From the NCBI GenBank assembly GCA_026770615.1, contig MU631335.1, positions 89,564 to 102,274 on the forward strand: 12,711 nucleotides of DNA, written 5' to 3'. Below the pieces are notes generated by a model. It saw nothing but the letters and a program-made list of their open reading frames with translations. It was not told the DNA's origin and made no database searches. Below are positions 1 to 6,393 of this stretch, one piece after another (position 1 is the stretch's first letter; the number at the start of each line of letters is the position of its first letter). A program made the translations under genes and the position numbers. Origin of the DNA: Pavlovales sp. CCMP2436. Lineage: Eukaryota; Haptophyta; Pavlovophyceae; Pavlovales.

Positions 1-625
1 TGAGCGAGATAAGCAGGAAGATGTCCTCCGGCTTGAGCTTAAGGTGGGCGATGGAGTTGAAGGAGCGCTGCACGCGGTCGAGCCACTGTAGCGGTGTTTC
101 GCGCGCCTGGCGCGCGAGCGAGATGAAGTTCAGCATGCACGCCGCGCGAGACGTGCCAGACATGCCGAGGCAGTGCGATTGCAGGCAGCTGAAGAACCCA
201 GAGAAGCTGATGGCGCCGCCCACTTTGGTCGCGTAGGCCTTTTGCATCACCGCGCTGAGGATTGTCGGGTTGATAGCCTGCGTGAAGTAGTCCATCGTCT
301 TGGCCTGGGACAGCACGCGCTTCTGGTAGTCCTTGAGCGCCTTCAGGAACAGCGGGTCAAGATCGCTCTTAGGGTAGAGCGGGTTGTCAGAGTCGTCGAC
401 ATCGTCGGGCTCGGGGTACTCGAGCGGGACGACGACGGGGTTGCCCTCCAAGATCTCCCCAGGCGGGAGCACAGTGAAGACGAAGCTCAGGTCCATCTTG
501 TCGTCCAACTGCAGGATCATGATGAGCATCGTGAGCCAGATCGGAAACATCCGCGCATCCTTGAGGGTGCATTGCTGCATGCGGCGGGAAGTGCCGCTGG
601 ACTCCGAAGCCTGGAGGTCCACCAT
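1..625 (-). CDS. Gag-like polyprotein N-terminal part, probably Ty1/copia LTR retrotransposon (partial at left edge)
   Basis: The minus strand is open from a TAG at 635-637 to the window edge. The first ATG at 623-625 gives at least 208 residues without a stop. The layout resembles copia-type Gag (UBN2-like): a tryptophan in a hydrophobic helix (W30, in MFPIWLTMLIMILQ), an acidic Pro-rich linker (about residues 50-70), then helices ending in ARETPLQWLDRVQRSFNSI (about 172-190) and LKPEDIFLLISL. That ending matches the family pattern of a flexible linker, a helix with W or Y and R, then a short acidic turn and a leucine-rich helix. Codon use is GC-rich and protein-like. No zinc knuckle, protease or RT is visible because the frame leaves the window. 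I saw no clear LTR or primer-binding site upstream. Family assignment rests on recalled pattern, not alignment, so an unrelated host protein is possible. Confidence 0.5.
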   Translation of the reverse strand, partial: MVDLQASESSGTSRRMQQCTLKDARMFPIWLTMLIMILQLDDKMDLSFVFTVLPPGEILEGNPVVVPLEYPEPDDVDDSDNPLYPKSDLDPLFLKALKDYQKRVLSQAKTMDYFTQAINPTILSAVMQKAYATKVGGAISFSGFFSCLQSHCLGMSGTSRAACMLNFISLARQARETPLQWLDRVQRSFNSIAHLKLKPEDIFLLISL

Positions 626-1260
626 ATCGAGAGGCTAGCGGTGTTGAACGCAAGCACGGGCTAAGAGAGGATTGGAGTCCGAGACGCGTGAGCGTCGAAG
701 GCAGCTAGAGAGAGAGAGAGAGAGCTACGAAGAGTCAAAATGCAAAAAGAGCTGCGGGGTGTCACAAGATCTCTCTGTAAGTAGAGACCCTGAGAACAGA
801 ACTGAGGAGGCACGAAAATCAGCCGCAGAAGCTTCGAGCAAGCAGCTAGGCCCAGAAATATTTAAATCCCGGGCGTACAAAATCAGGATGTCAGACAGAG
901 CCCAAGTGAGAGGACACTTGGGCTCCCGATACAATGGAGGAAGGATGATATGCGTAATCTCCATCGATGAAGGCAAGACACACTTTGAAGTAACAGATGA
1001 CAGCCTGACCCAATGATAAGAAGCCAGAAAGTAAGACTGACGAAACCAAAACGCCGAGGAGAGAGGAGAGGGGGAAGGTGAGAGCGAGGGTGAGGGCGTG
1101 GTGGAGATGGGAACGGTGGCAGCGGCAGCCGCAGCAGCTCGAGAGAAGGAAACGGCAAGCTGTGGTGAAAGTCGAACGTGGGCGGCTGGGACAACGACGA
1201 CAGCGGCACATGGAAGGCGGCGGCGGCGGTGACAATGTGGCAAGGACATTGGCGTGTCTG
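626..1260. other. Non-coding interval upstream of the Gag-like frame
   Basis: This stretch contains an (AG)9 microsatellite at 707-724 and GC-rich sequence with GGC/GCG runs near 1100-1235. Minus-strand reading frames cross it (725-1324 and others), but they are low-complexity Ser/Pro/Ala/Arg translations without a recognisable domain. If the Gag-like frame belongs to an LTR element, its leader and 5' LTR should lie here. I could not identify a repeated terminus or a tRNA-complementary primer site. Confidence 0.4.
707..724. repeat. (AG)9 microsatellite
   Basis: An uninterrupted AG dinucleotide run is read directly in the sequence. It lies upstream of the Gag-like frame and has no evident function. 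Confidence 0.9.
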
Positions 1261-1261
1261 G

Positions 1262-1394
1262 CAACTCAACGATATACTTTTTATCAGTGGTGGTCACGAT
1301 GACCTGTTGGAACGGCGGATTCACTTGCGAAAGTGACGTCGTTATGAACCGACGACGACAAGAGGTCTCGAGCGGAACAAATTATAAAAAATTA
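1262..1394 (-). promoter_or_regulatory. Dispersed promoter-like module, copy C1
   Basis: This is one of three related segments (others near 4515-4650 and 10328-10415). On the minus strand it reads: an AT-rich block, then CGCTCGAGACC, then TCGGTTCATAACGACGTCAC, then a 6-bp hairpin with loop TCGC (1321-1336). It ends with a stretch alignable to copy C2 (CCACCACTGA followed by an A-rich run and TTGAGTTG). TGACGTCG at 1334-1341 (plus) is close to the CRE octamer bound by bZIP proteins. The module lies about 700 bp upstream of the Gag-like ATG on the same strand. The homology is seen directly. Promoter function is inferred from position, and it could instead be a decayed mobile element. Confidence 0.5.
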
Positions 1395-1397
1395 GAG

Positions 1398-1421
1398 ATG
1401 CGCCATCCATGGATGGCGCAT
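1398..1421. repeat. 24-bp perfect palindrome
   Basis: The half-site ATGCGCCATCCA is followed immediately by its exact reverse complement, with no spacer. It sits directly beyond the AT-rich end of module C1 and is followed by a run of 11 G residues at 1429-1439. It could form a cruciform or be a dimeric protein-binding site or element terminus. No function is established. Confidence 0.9.
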
Positions 1422-1439
1422 TTAACACGGGGGGGGGGG

Positions 1440-2217
1440 CGGTCAGGCTCGCCCCGCGCATTTGGTAACACGTTACACGCAAATATTTAGATTTAGGCTG
1501 TAGGGGCTGCAGAAATGGCCCATCCTGGTAACCGAGTGTCACCGTCGACCGTTCGGCTTCATGCGGAGCTTTTTGTTCCATACGGTGCTCGGGCGATCCA
1601 GAGCCCGACTACGCCCCCCTCATCAGCTCCGCTCTATGCTTGCGGAGCACGTAACATCGGGCGCGCGCCGCCTCTTCGGCGCGCACGGCCGGCGCCCGTG
1701 CCCAAACTCGCCTACTTTCGCCAAAGCGCGCCGTCCACCTTGCTCGCTGGGTTCGAGGAGGCGTCCCACGCGGCCGTCGCGCAGCGCGCGGGCCTGCACA
1801 TACCCTTTGACTCGCCGTCCTCGCTCGACGGACCGCGCGCTACGCGCCTGCACGCCACACGAGCGCCGCTTCGGCGGGGTGCGCTTCTGCACTCGCATGT
1901 AGCCGCCCACGTGCGCCTCTCGAGACGCGAGGCGGCGGTACGCACGGCTGGTGGGCGCATTGCGATCGCGCGATGGCAGCTGATCTCGCTCAAGGTCAAA
2001 TTTACTGGCCACATTTCGTTGTTGTCTTCGGCGAAGCGCTCAGGATGGTCGTCCAAGCTGCCCGGGGTGATCTGAGGCTGAGCCATAGCCCATTGTAACT
2101 ACTAACTAATTAGTTCTCTAGGTAATTAATTATATTAATGTAGGGGGGTTCGGGCTGGCGGCAAGTTTCAAGTTCAAGTCAGGCTGATCTTAGCGCTCCG
2201 ACGCAGGCTCCTACGCG
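1440..2217. other. GC-rich interval, no confident gene
   Basis: Overlapping open frames exist on both strands between 1515 and 2086. None shows a domain, and the plus-strand translation is Arg/Ala/Pro-rich as expected of GC-rich non-coding DNA. The only protein-like piece is on the minus strand from the ATG at 2084-2086. From 2097 to 2142 the sequence turns AT-rich (repeated TAATTA), which may mark a promoter or intergenic boundary. Confidence 0.4.
1985..2086 (-). CDS. Possible first exon or decayed 5' end of an unrecognised protein
   Basis: From the ATG at 2084-2086 the minus strand encodes MAQPQITPGSLDDHPERFAE and continues through DNNEMWPVNLTLSEI. This mixed, balanced composition differs from the Arg/Ala-rich translation that follows in the same frame. 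A GTAAAT after codons for EMWP could be a 5' splice site, so the piece may be a short exon. Alternatively a frameshift breaks the gene, since another frame continues with a similarly protein-like stretch (KFDLERDQLPSRDRNAPTS). Its position on the same strand upstream of the Gag-like frame leaves open a spliced link, but nothing proves it. No family is recognised. Confidence 0.22.
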
Positions 2218-3333
2218 CTACGCCGAAGTGGGGAGCTGGTAGAAGTGGTGGATGATGAGGAAGCCGAAAATAAAGCGCTGGAGTCGCTGCGCAACGCGGG
2301 GCCGCCCGCGAGCAAGCGAGTCCATTGGTGATCCCAGCGGTGACGTATCGCTGGGAAGCGATGGAGTTTTGAATGTCGAGGACTCGTTTGCGCGTGCAGG
2401 GCGCGGGCCGCAGCGCGGGGGCGCGGTGGAAGGACTGGTTGAAGAGGGAGCCAAAGGAGCCGAGACCTCGAGCGCGAGCGAGTCCACTTGATGGCGGGTT
2501 TGGGTTTGGAATGCCGTGAACTTGTTCGCGCGTGCAGGGCGCGGGCCGCCGCGCGGGGGCACGGTAGAAAGACTAGTTGAAGAAGGAGCCGAAGGAGCCA
2601 AACCAGGCAACGCGAGGCCGTCCGGCCAAGCGCGAGCGAGCGAGTTCATTGGTGGTCTCACCGTCGGCGTGTCGCTAGGAAGCGACGGGGTTTTGAATGC
2701 CGTGAACTCGTTCGCGCGTGCGGGGCGCGGGCTGCAGCGCGGGGGCGCGTTGGAAGGACTGGTTGAAGAAAGAGCCGAAGGAGCCGAGACGTCGAGCGCG
2801 AGCGAGTCCACTTGATGGCGGGTTTGGGTTTGGAATGCCATGAACTTGTTCGCGCGCGCATGGCGCGAGCAACCGCGCGGAGGTGCGGTGGATGAGGTAG
2901 GAGATGAAGCGTCCATGATGGAGGTGGCCGATAGTAGTGCGTACAACAGCTTTGCCAGGCAGCCCATCGGGCTGCCTCGCGAGCGGGCAGCGCGATCCGG
3001 CCGTTTCAGGATGGCGAATAAATTCAATTTATGACGTTGCCTGAAAGTTTCAGTGATTCTCTCAGAGTCAGAGTATTTAATTGTATCACCAAGTAGCGAG
3101 TCACTGAGAGTTACCGTGTACACGTGACTGACATCCGCCGCCATCCAGCCGCGTCGCCGTGATCCGCCGTGTCCCACTCCGTCTAATATCAGGTTAGAGC
3201 CTAAACGTCGTACGTACGACGACAGCGCGGCGCGTCTGGCATGCACGAACAATCGCGCGCGCCGCGCCAACGCGCTTCTCGATCGCAGCGGCCCGCGTGG
3301 GTGGGGGTAGCTGACCCAGCCCACATCGAGCAT
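2218..3333 (-). CDS. Hypothetical repeat-containing protein (doubtful ORF)
   Basis: This is an uninterrupted minus-strand frame of 371 codons from the ATG at 3331-3333 to a TAG at 2218-2220. Another ATG at 3142-3144 would give 308 residues. The N-terminal third includes a mixed-composition stretch (VYTVTLSDSLLGDTIKYSDS). The rest is Pro/Ser/Ala-rich and built from repeated segments marked PRPARANEFTAFKTPSLPSD and ARANKFxAFQTQTRHQVDSL. The DNA repeat intervals are 138, 186 and 138 bp, all divisible by three, so the frame survives the duplications. No domain, signal peptide or membrane segment is recognised. Against coding: the plus strand over the same repeats is also largely open, and high GC makes long chance frames common. 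Confidence 0.28.
   Translation of the reverse strand: MLDVGWVSYPHPRGPLRSRSALARRARLFVHARRAALSSYVRRLGSNLILDGVGHGGSRRRGWMAADVSHVYTVTLSDSLLGDTIKYSDSERITETFRQRHKLNLFAILKRPDRAARSRGSPMGCLAKLLYALLSATSIMDASSPTSSTAPPRGCSRHARANKFMAFQTQTRHQVDSLALDVSAPSALSSTSPSNAPPRCSPRPARANEFTAFKTPSLPSDTPTVRPPMNSLARAWPDGLALPGLAPSAPSSTSLSTVPPRGGPRPARANKFTAFQTQTRHQVDSLALEVSAPLAPSSTSPSTAPPRCGPRPARANESSTFKTPSLPSDTSPLGSPMDSLARGRPRVAQRLQRFIFGFLIIHHFYQLPTSA
2288..2890. repeat. Two-level tandem repeat, 324-bp period with internal half repeats
   Basis: A GC-rich motif around CGCGTGCAGGGCGCGGGC recurs at about 2391, 2529, 2715 and 2853 (the last copy degenerate), spaced 138, 186 and 138 bp. The higher-order unit is therefore 324 bp. 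For example, GCGAGCGAGCGAG starts at 2308 (one mismatch) and 2632, and ATGGCGGGTTTGGGTTTGGA at 2491 and 2815. Units differ by scattered substitutions, so the duplication is not recent. Confidence 0.85.
3206..3221. repeat. 16-bp perfect palindrome
   Basis: CGTCGTACGTACGACG reads the same on both strands. It lies inside the doubtful minus-strand frame and about 210 bp beyond the stop of the snRNP gene. It may be chance or a binding site. Confidence 0.8.
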
Positions 3334-3429
3334 GTGCGCCCTTCGACGGTGGGATACCGCGCACCTGCAAATTGCGACGCAGTCTCCAGAATCCACGCCG
3401 AGCCGCTAGTCCCTCCACCAGCGGAGGGC

Positions 3430-4185
3430 TCACGCCTTGGCGAAGCTGATTTTCATCCGATGCGTCGGCGTGACTTTGAAGGCCTGCAGCGATTTCATCG
3501 CGACCGCTGCCTGGACATCCGAGCCGAACTCGACGAATGCCAGGCCCACCTTGCCCGGCACCAGCCGCACCTCCTCAAATTGGTCGAACTGCTGGAAAAG
3601 CAGCTTGAGCATCATCTCGTTCACCTGCTCGGGCAGGTTCTGCACGAAGAGGATCTTGTTGGGAGGGAGCACCTCCTCCGCCGCCGCGGGGGCGGCCGCC
3701 ACCGGCCCCTCCCCGCCCGCCCCGGGGCCCTCATCCTCGCCCTCCGCGCCGTCTGATCTCGCAGGCTCGCGCGCCTCGACTGCGAGCGCGGGCGCGCTGA
3801 TTGCCTTCTCCTTCTTGCCACCGGCGGGCACCCCAAACTCGACGAGTTTGCGCTTGTGTTTGCTGAGTGGGTCGTAGGTGCCCTCGATCTGCGCGATCAC
3901 GTTCGCCTTGCCCTTGGCGTACTGCAGGCGCATCGGCTTCGCGAAGAAGGCGAAGCCCTGTAGCGAGTGCAACGCCTGCGTCGACGAGGCGATGTCACGG
4001 AACGTGACGAAAGCCTGCCCGCGCATCTTCGTCGACTTGAGCGCGACCACATCGAGCACGACGCCGTACTGCGAGAAGAGGCAGTAGAGCTGTGTGCGCA
4101 GCTCCTCCTTCTTGAGCTCGTCGTTCAGGTTGTTGATGTAGACCGTGTGGCTGGGCGGGATGTCCCCCATGCCCCAGTTGGCCAT
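3430..4185 (-). CDS. U1A/U2B''/SNF-family spliceosomal snRNP protein
   Basis: The 251-residue protein binds U1 and/or U2 snRNA stem-loops in the nuclear spliceosome. RRM1 has RNP2 VYINNL (residues 15-20) and RNP1 RGQAFVTF (55-62), followed by QGFAFFAKPMRLQYAK, a signature of this family. A basic segment (HKRKLVEF) follows, then an Ala/Pro/Glu/Gly-rich linker (about 115-173). RRM2 has LFVQNL (179-184) and GLAFVEF (214-220) and ends in MKISFAKA. The whole two-RRM length fits the family. The segment LDVVALKSTKMRGQAF is closer to U2B''/Drosophila SNF than to human U1A, so U2B'' is favoured, but one dual-function SNF protein is possible. The ATG at 4183-4185 is chosen because the open frame upstream has only a GTG at 4231-4233. 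No intron interrupts it. Module C2 and a CGG-type repeat lie upstream. Confidence 0.93.
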   Translation of the reverse strand: MANWGMGDIPPSHTVYINNLNDELKKEELRTQLYCLFSQYGVVLDVVALKSTKMRGQAFVTFRDIASSTQALHSLQGFAFFAKPMRLQYAKGKANVIAQIEGTYDPLSKHKRKLVEFGVPAGGKKEKAISAPALAVEAREPARSDGAEGEDEGPGAGGEGPVAAAPAAAEEVLPPNKILFVQNLPEQVNEMMLKLLFQQFDQFEEVRLVPGKVGLAFVEFGSDVQAAVAMKSLQAFKVTPTHRMKISFAKA

Positions 4186-4330
4186 CTCGCGTCGGCTAGG
4201 GGCCTGCGAGCGTGCGTCTCGTGACGAGCTCACGGCTCGCGAGTGCGCGTCGGCGTCGGTGGCGAGCGAGACGCAAGACTTTTAAAAGTGTGAACCAAGT
4301 TAAGTTGCAGGCGGTTCTCCCAATCTTACC

Positions 4331-4383
4331 GGCGGCGGCGGCGGCGGCGGCGACGTGGCAGTCTCGGCAGGTAAGGAGGCCGA

Positions 4384-4430
<47 letters not shown>

Positions 4431-4431
4431 C
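4331..4431. repeat. CGG/GCG trinucleotide repeats upstream of the snRNP gene
   Basis: There are two runs: a short one (about seven GCG/CGG units from 4331) and a long nearly pure run of about 15 units from 4383 to 4428. They lie roughly 145-250 bp upstream of the snRNP ATG, probably in its promoter or 5' untranslated region. Such runs are unstable in length and can form hairpins or quadruplex-like structures. The Ala, Arg or Pro homopolymer frames crossing them are artefacts. Confidence 0.9.
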
Positions 4432-4514
4432 GGCGCGTGGCGGCAATGGAGGCTGCGGAGGCGACGGCGACGGAGACGGAGTGTGGCTTTGGACGAGAAC
4501 GTGGGCGCGTTCGA

Positions 4515-4650
4515 CAACTCAAAGGTTTTTTTTTTGTCAGTGGTGGGCCTCCAGCTTGCGCTGAAGGTACCTGCTGGCACGGAGAATTCACTCGCGAGAG
4601 TGACGTCGTTGTGAACCGACGGCGTTGAGAGACGCGGGCGGAATAAATTA
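4515..4650 (-). promoter_or_regulatory. Dispersed promoter-like module, copy C2 (upstream of snRNP gene)
   Basis: On the minus strand this segment aligns with C1 (AT-rich block, GTCGGTTCACAACGACGTCAC, hairpin, CCACCACTGAC with an A-rich run, TTGAGTTG) and with C3 (CCGTGCCAGCAGGTA). TGACGTCG is at 4601-4608. The hairpin at 4588-4603 has stem TCACTC/GAGTGA around the same loop as C1, with one stem pair exchanged in compensating fashion. The octamer is about 415 bp upstream of the snRNP ATG. A transposon has inserted immediately beyond its distal AT-rich edge. The regulatory role is inferred. Confidence 0.55.
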
Positions 4651-4651
4651 T

Positions 4652-4662
4652 TATTAAAACAT
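4652..4662. repeat. Candidate target-site duplication, left copy
   Basis: TATTAAAACAT at the left boundary is repeated exactly at 6383-6393 just outside the right end of the inverted-repeat element. An 11-bp duplication fits Mutator-like transposases (9-11 bp). The flanks are AT-rich, so chance contributes some risk. Confidence 0.6.
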
Positions 4663-4664
4663 TA

Positions 4665-4832
4665 GCGGCTCAGCATGGTTCAACAGGTGTTGTTCAGTCA
4701 CTGGCGTCACTGGCTTGGTCGACGTCAGGCTGAGGTCGAGCGATCGACCCAAACCCTCATGCACCAGCACTCACACCAAAGGGTGTGAGTGTGTGCGCCC
4801 CGGCCCCCACGCCCCGCCTTGGCCGCGCCTCG
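4665..4832 (+). repeat. Left terminal inverted repeat
   Basis: It begins GCGGCTCAGCATGGTTCAAC and ends GGCCGCGCCTCG. It matches the reverse complement of 6210-6368 except for two single-base differences and a 9-bp duplication. It contains a 9-bp-stem hairpin at 4769-4790. Confidence 0.92.
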
Positions 4833-5700
4833 TGTACATACCCCCATAAGGATAGACAACGGGGACTTTAAATTCGAAAATAGCTTGAAGCCAGTTGTTT
4901 GGTGCGTTCCGCTCCTGCATTGCTCTAAAGGCACTGATGTTCATAGAACCTCGAGGGTACGTCTAGACGCGGAATTGGACGAGGAACAACTTCGGAATTT
5001 GGATCAAAACCTCATTCCATCGGGATCATTGAGAACGGAGCATCCGAAGCTAGGGTGGTATTTTCCCGAGAAGCAGGCCTCAACCGCAGCCTTCCCTTGG
5101 AGCTCGGGCGGCGCTGCGCGGGCCGGCGAGGCGGTGACCGTCTATTCCACCCATACCCTCGACCGTGCCGCGCGTGCCGCCGGTGCGCGCGCCCTCGGAC
5201 ACCCGCACGCCTCGCCTCGACGCGTGTATCGGTCCTGGAGGGCCGATGCGCGACGTTGGCGAGCGGCAAACGCCCCGCCGGCCGCATGCGAGCAGGCGAG
5301 CAACATGTCCATGTGTTCCAGCGAGCTGTGCTCCGGATGTCCGCTGGTCAGCTCACCCCGCCGCCTCTGGGCTCCGTCAGGGCTGTGAGCTCGGCGGCTT
5401 TCCGACGCTTTCCGAATCGGAAGTTGACATTTCCACTGTAGATTTTATGTTTATGGCTTCAAGCTATTTTTTAAACTACGACTTACTTAGAAGAATGGGG
5501 CATTTTTAGAGTCTAGAGTCCGTTGTCTTCCCTTACAACCCTTGGTTCTCCTTCCCTGTCTATCGGACGTCAAGCGCCAGTCAGAGTTCCTTGACTGGCA
5601 GACCATCCTCCTCGTCTCACCTCCGCGTGTGTCTACCTGACAGGGTGTGGCGATGAGGTTGGTCCGCCGCGTTCAAATGGCGACGTATGGGTTTTTAGAA
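4833..5700. other. Unique interior of the TIR element
   Basis: No domain is recognised. A plus-strand frame crosses it (4789-5388); its central part includes the protein-like stretch AELDEEQLRNLDQNLIPSGS and continues to HPKLGWYFPEKQ before becoming Ala/Arg-rich. It could be a captured host gene fragment, as seen in Pack-MULEs, or chance. From about 5400 to 5640 composition becomes AT-richer with no open frame of interest. Confidence 0.35.
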
Positions 5701-6190
5701 CACCGCGCGGCGGCGGGCTGCACGCGGAGACGCCGCTCAAGGCTATCAAGGCTACGACGACGATGCTGCTTCCTGCGGCTGCCGCAGTGTGTGCGCTCGC
5801 AGCGTCGCGATGCTGTCCACTTGAGGGACTCGCTGGCACCTCTCGACCACCCGTCTCGCTCGGGTCCTCAAGCGGATGTGCGTCGCGCGCTTGCGGTGGG
5901 CGCTGCTGCGCGCGGCGGCGGGCCGCACGCGGAGACGCCGCTCAAGGCTACCAAGGCTACGACGATGCTGCTTCCTGCGGCCGCCGCAGTGTGCGCGCTC
6001 GCATCGTCGCGATGCTGTCCACTTGAGGGACTCGCTGGCACCTCTCGACCACCCGTCTCGCTCGGGTCCTCAAGTGGATGTGCGTCGCGCGCTTGCGATG
6101 GGCGCTGCTGCGCGCGGCGGCGGACCGCACACGGAGACGCCGCTCAAGGCTACCAAGGCTACGAATACGATGCTGCTCCTTGTGGCCGCT
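5700..6190. repeat. 202-205-bp tandem repeat inside the TIR element, about 2.4 copies
   Basis: The landmark CACGCGGAGACGCCGCTCAAGG occurs at 5721 and 5926 and, with one change, at 6128. The unit lengths are therefore 205 and 202 bp. Neighbouring copies are highly similar across the whole unit (for instance GATGCTGTCCACTTGAGGGA in two copies). Because 205 and 202 leave remainder one on division by three, no single reading frame is kept across copies, so the open frames here are not genuine genes. Confidence 0.88.
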
Positions 6191-6209
6191 ACGTCAGGGC
6201 TGCGGCAGC

Positions 6210-6368
6210 CGAGGCGCGGCCGAGGCGGGGCGTGGGGGCCGGGGCGCACACACTCACACCCTTTGGTGTGAGTGCTGGTGCATGAGGGTTTGGGTCGATC
6301 GCTCGACCTCAGCCTGACGTCGACCAAGCCAGTGACTGGACAACACCTGTTGAACCATGCTGAGCCGC
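6210..6368 (-). repeat. Right terminal inverted repeat
   Basis: This is the inverted partner of 4665-4832. The terminal 27 bp (6342-6368) plus part of the adjoining AT tail recur at 8807-8850, showing that the family has more than one copy. Confidence 0.92.
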
Positions 6369-6382
6369 AATATATATATACA

Positions 6383-6393
6383 TATTAAAACAT
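6383..6393. repeat. Candidate target-site duplication, right copy
   Basis: TATTAAAACAT is identical to 4652-4662 at the opposite end of the TIR element. Confidence 0.6.

Larger units (their letters stand above)
4663..6382. mobile_element. Non-autonomous TIR DNA transposon (Mutator-like candidate), about 1.7 kb
   Basis: Terminal inverted repeats pair 4665-4832 with 6210-6368. They differ only by two substitutions and one 9-bp tandem duplication in the left copy (TCACTGGCG, near 4698-4715), so the insertion is young. Long terminal repeats and an 11-bp flanking duplication suggest a MULE. Each TIR contains a perfect subterminal hairpin (ACTCACACC, loop AAAG, GGTGTGAGT; 4769-4790 in the left copy) and a TGACGTCG octamer (4720-4727 minus, 6315-6322 plus). 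Inside are an unrecognised unique segment (4833 to about 5700) and a tandem repeat (about 5700-6190). No transposase domain is readable on either strand, so it would depend on an autonomous relative elsewhere. The right end carries an extra AT-rich tail (6369-6382) not matched on the left, so the exact boundary there is uncertain. Confidence 0.8.

Noticed and set aside
725..1324. 199-codon minus-strand frame
   Set aside because: Mostly low-complexity Ser/Pro/Ala. The short resemblance between its TTDKKYIVELPDTP and a frame upstream of the snRNP gene is explained by the DNA-level homology of modules C1 and C2.
4186..4233. GTG-initiated N-terminal extension of the snRNP protein
   Set aside because: Nuclear genes normally start at ATG, and the family begins a few residues before the first RRM, matching the ATG at 4183-4185.
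4212..4628. Poly-Arg, poly-Ala and poly-Pro frames around the CGG run
   Set aside because: They are translations of a trinucleotide repeat with no flanking domain.
5647..6285. 212-codon plus-strand frame over the tandem array
   Set aside because: Repeat units of 205 and 202 bp put successive copies in different frames, so no protein repeat is maintained.
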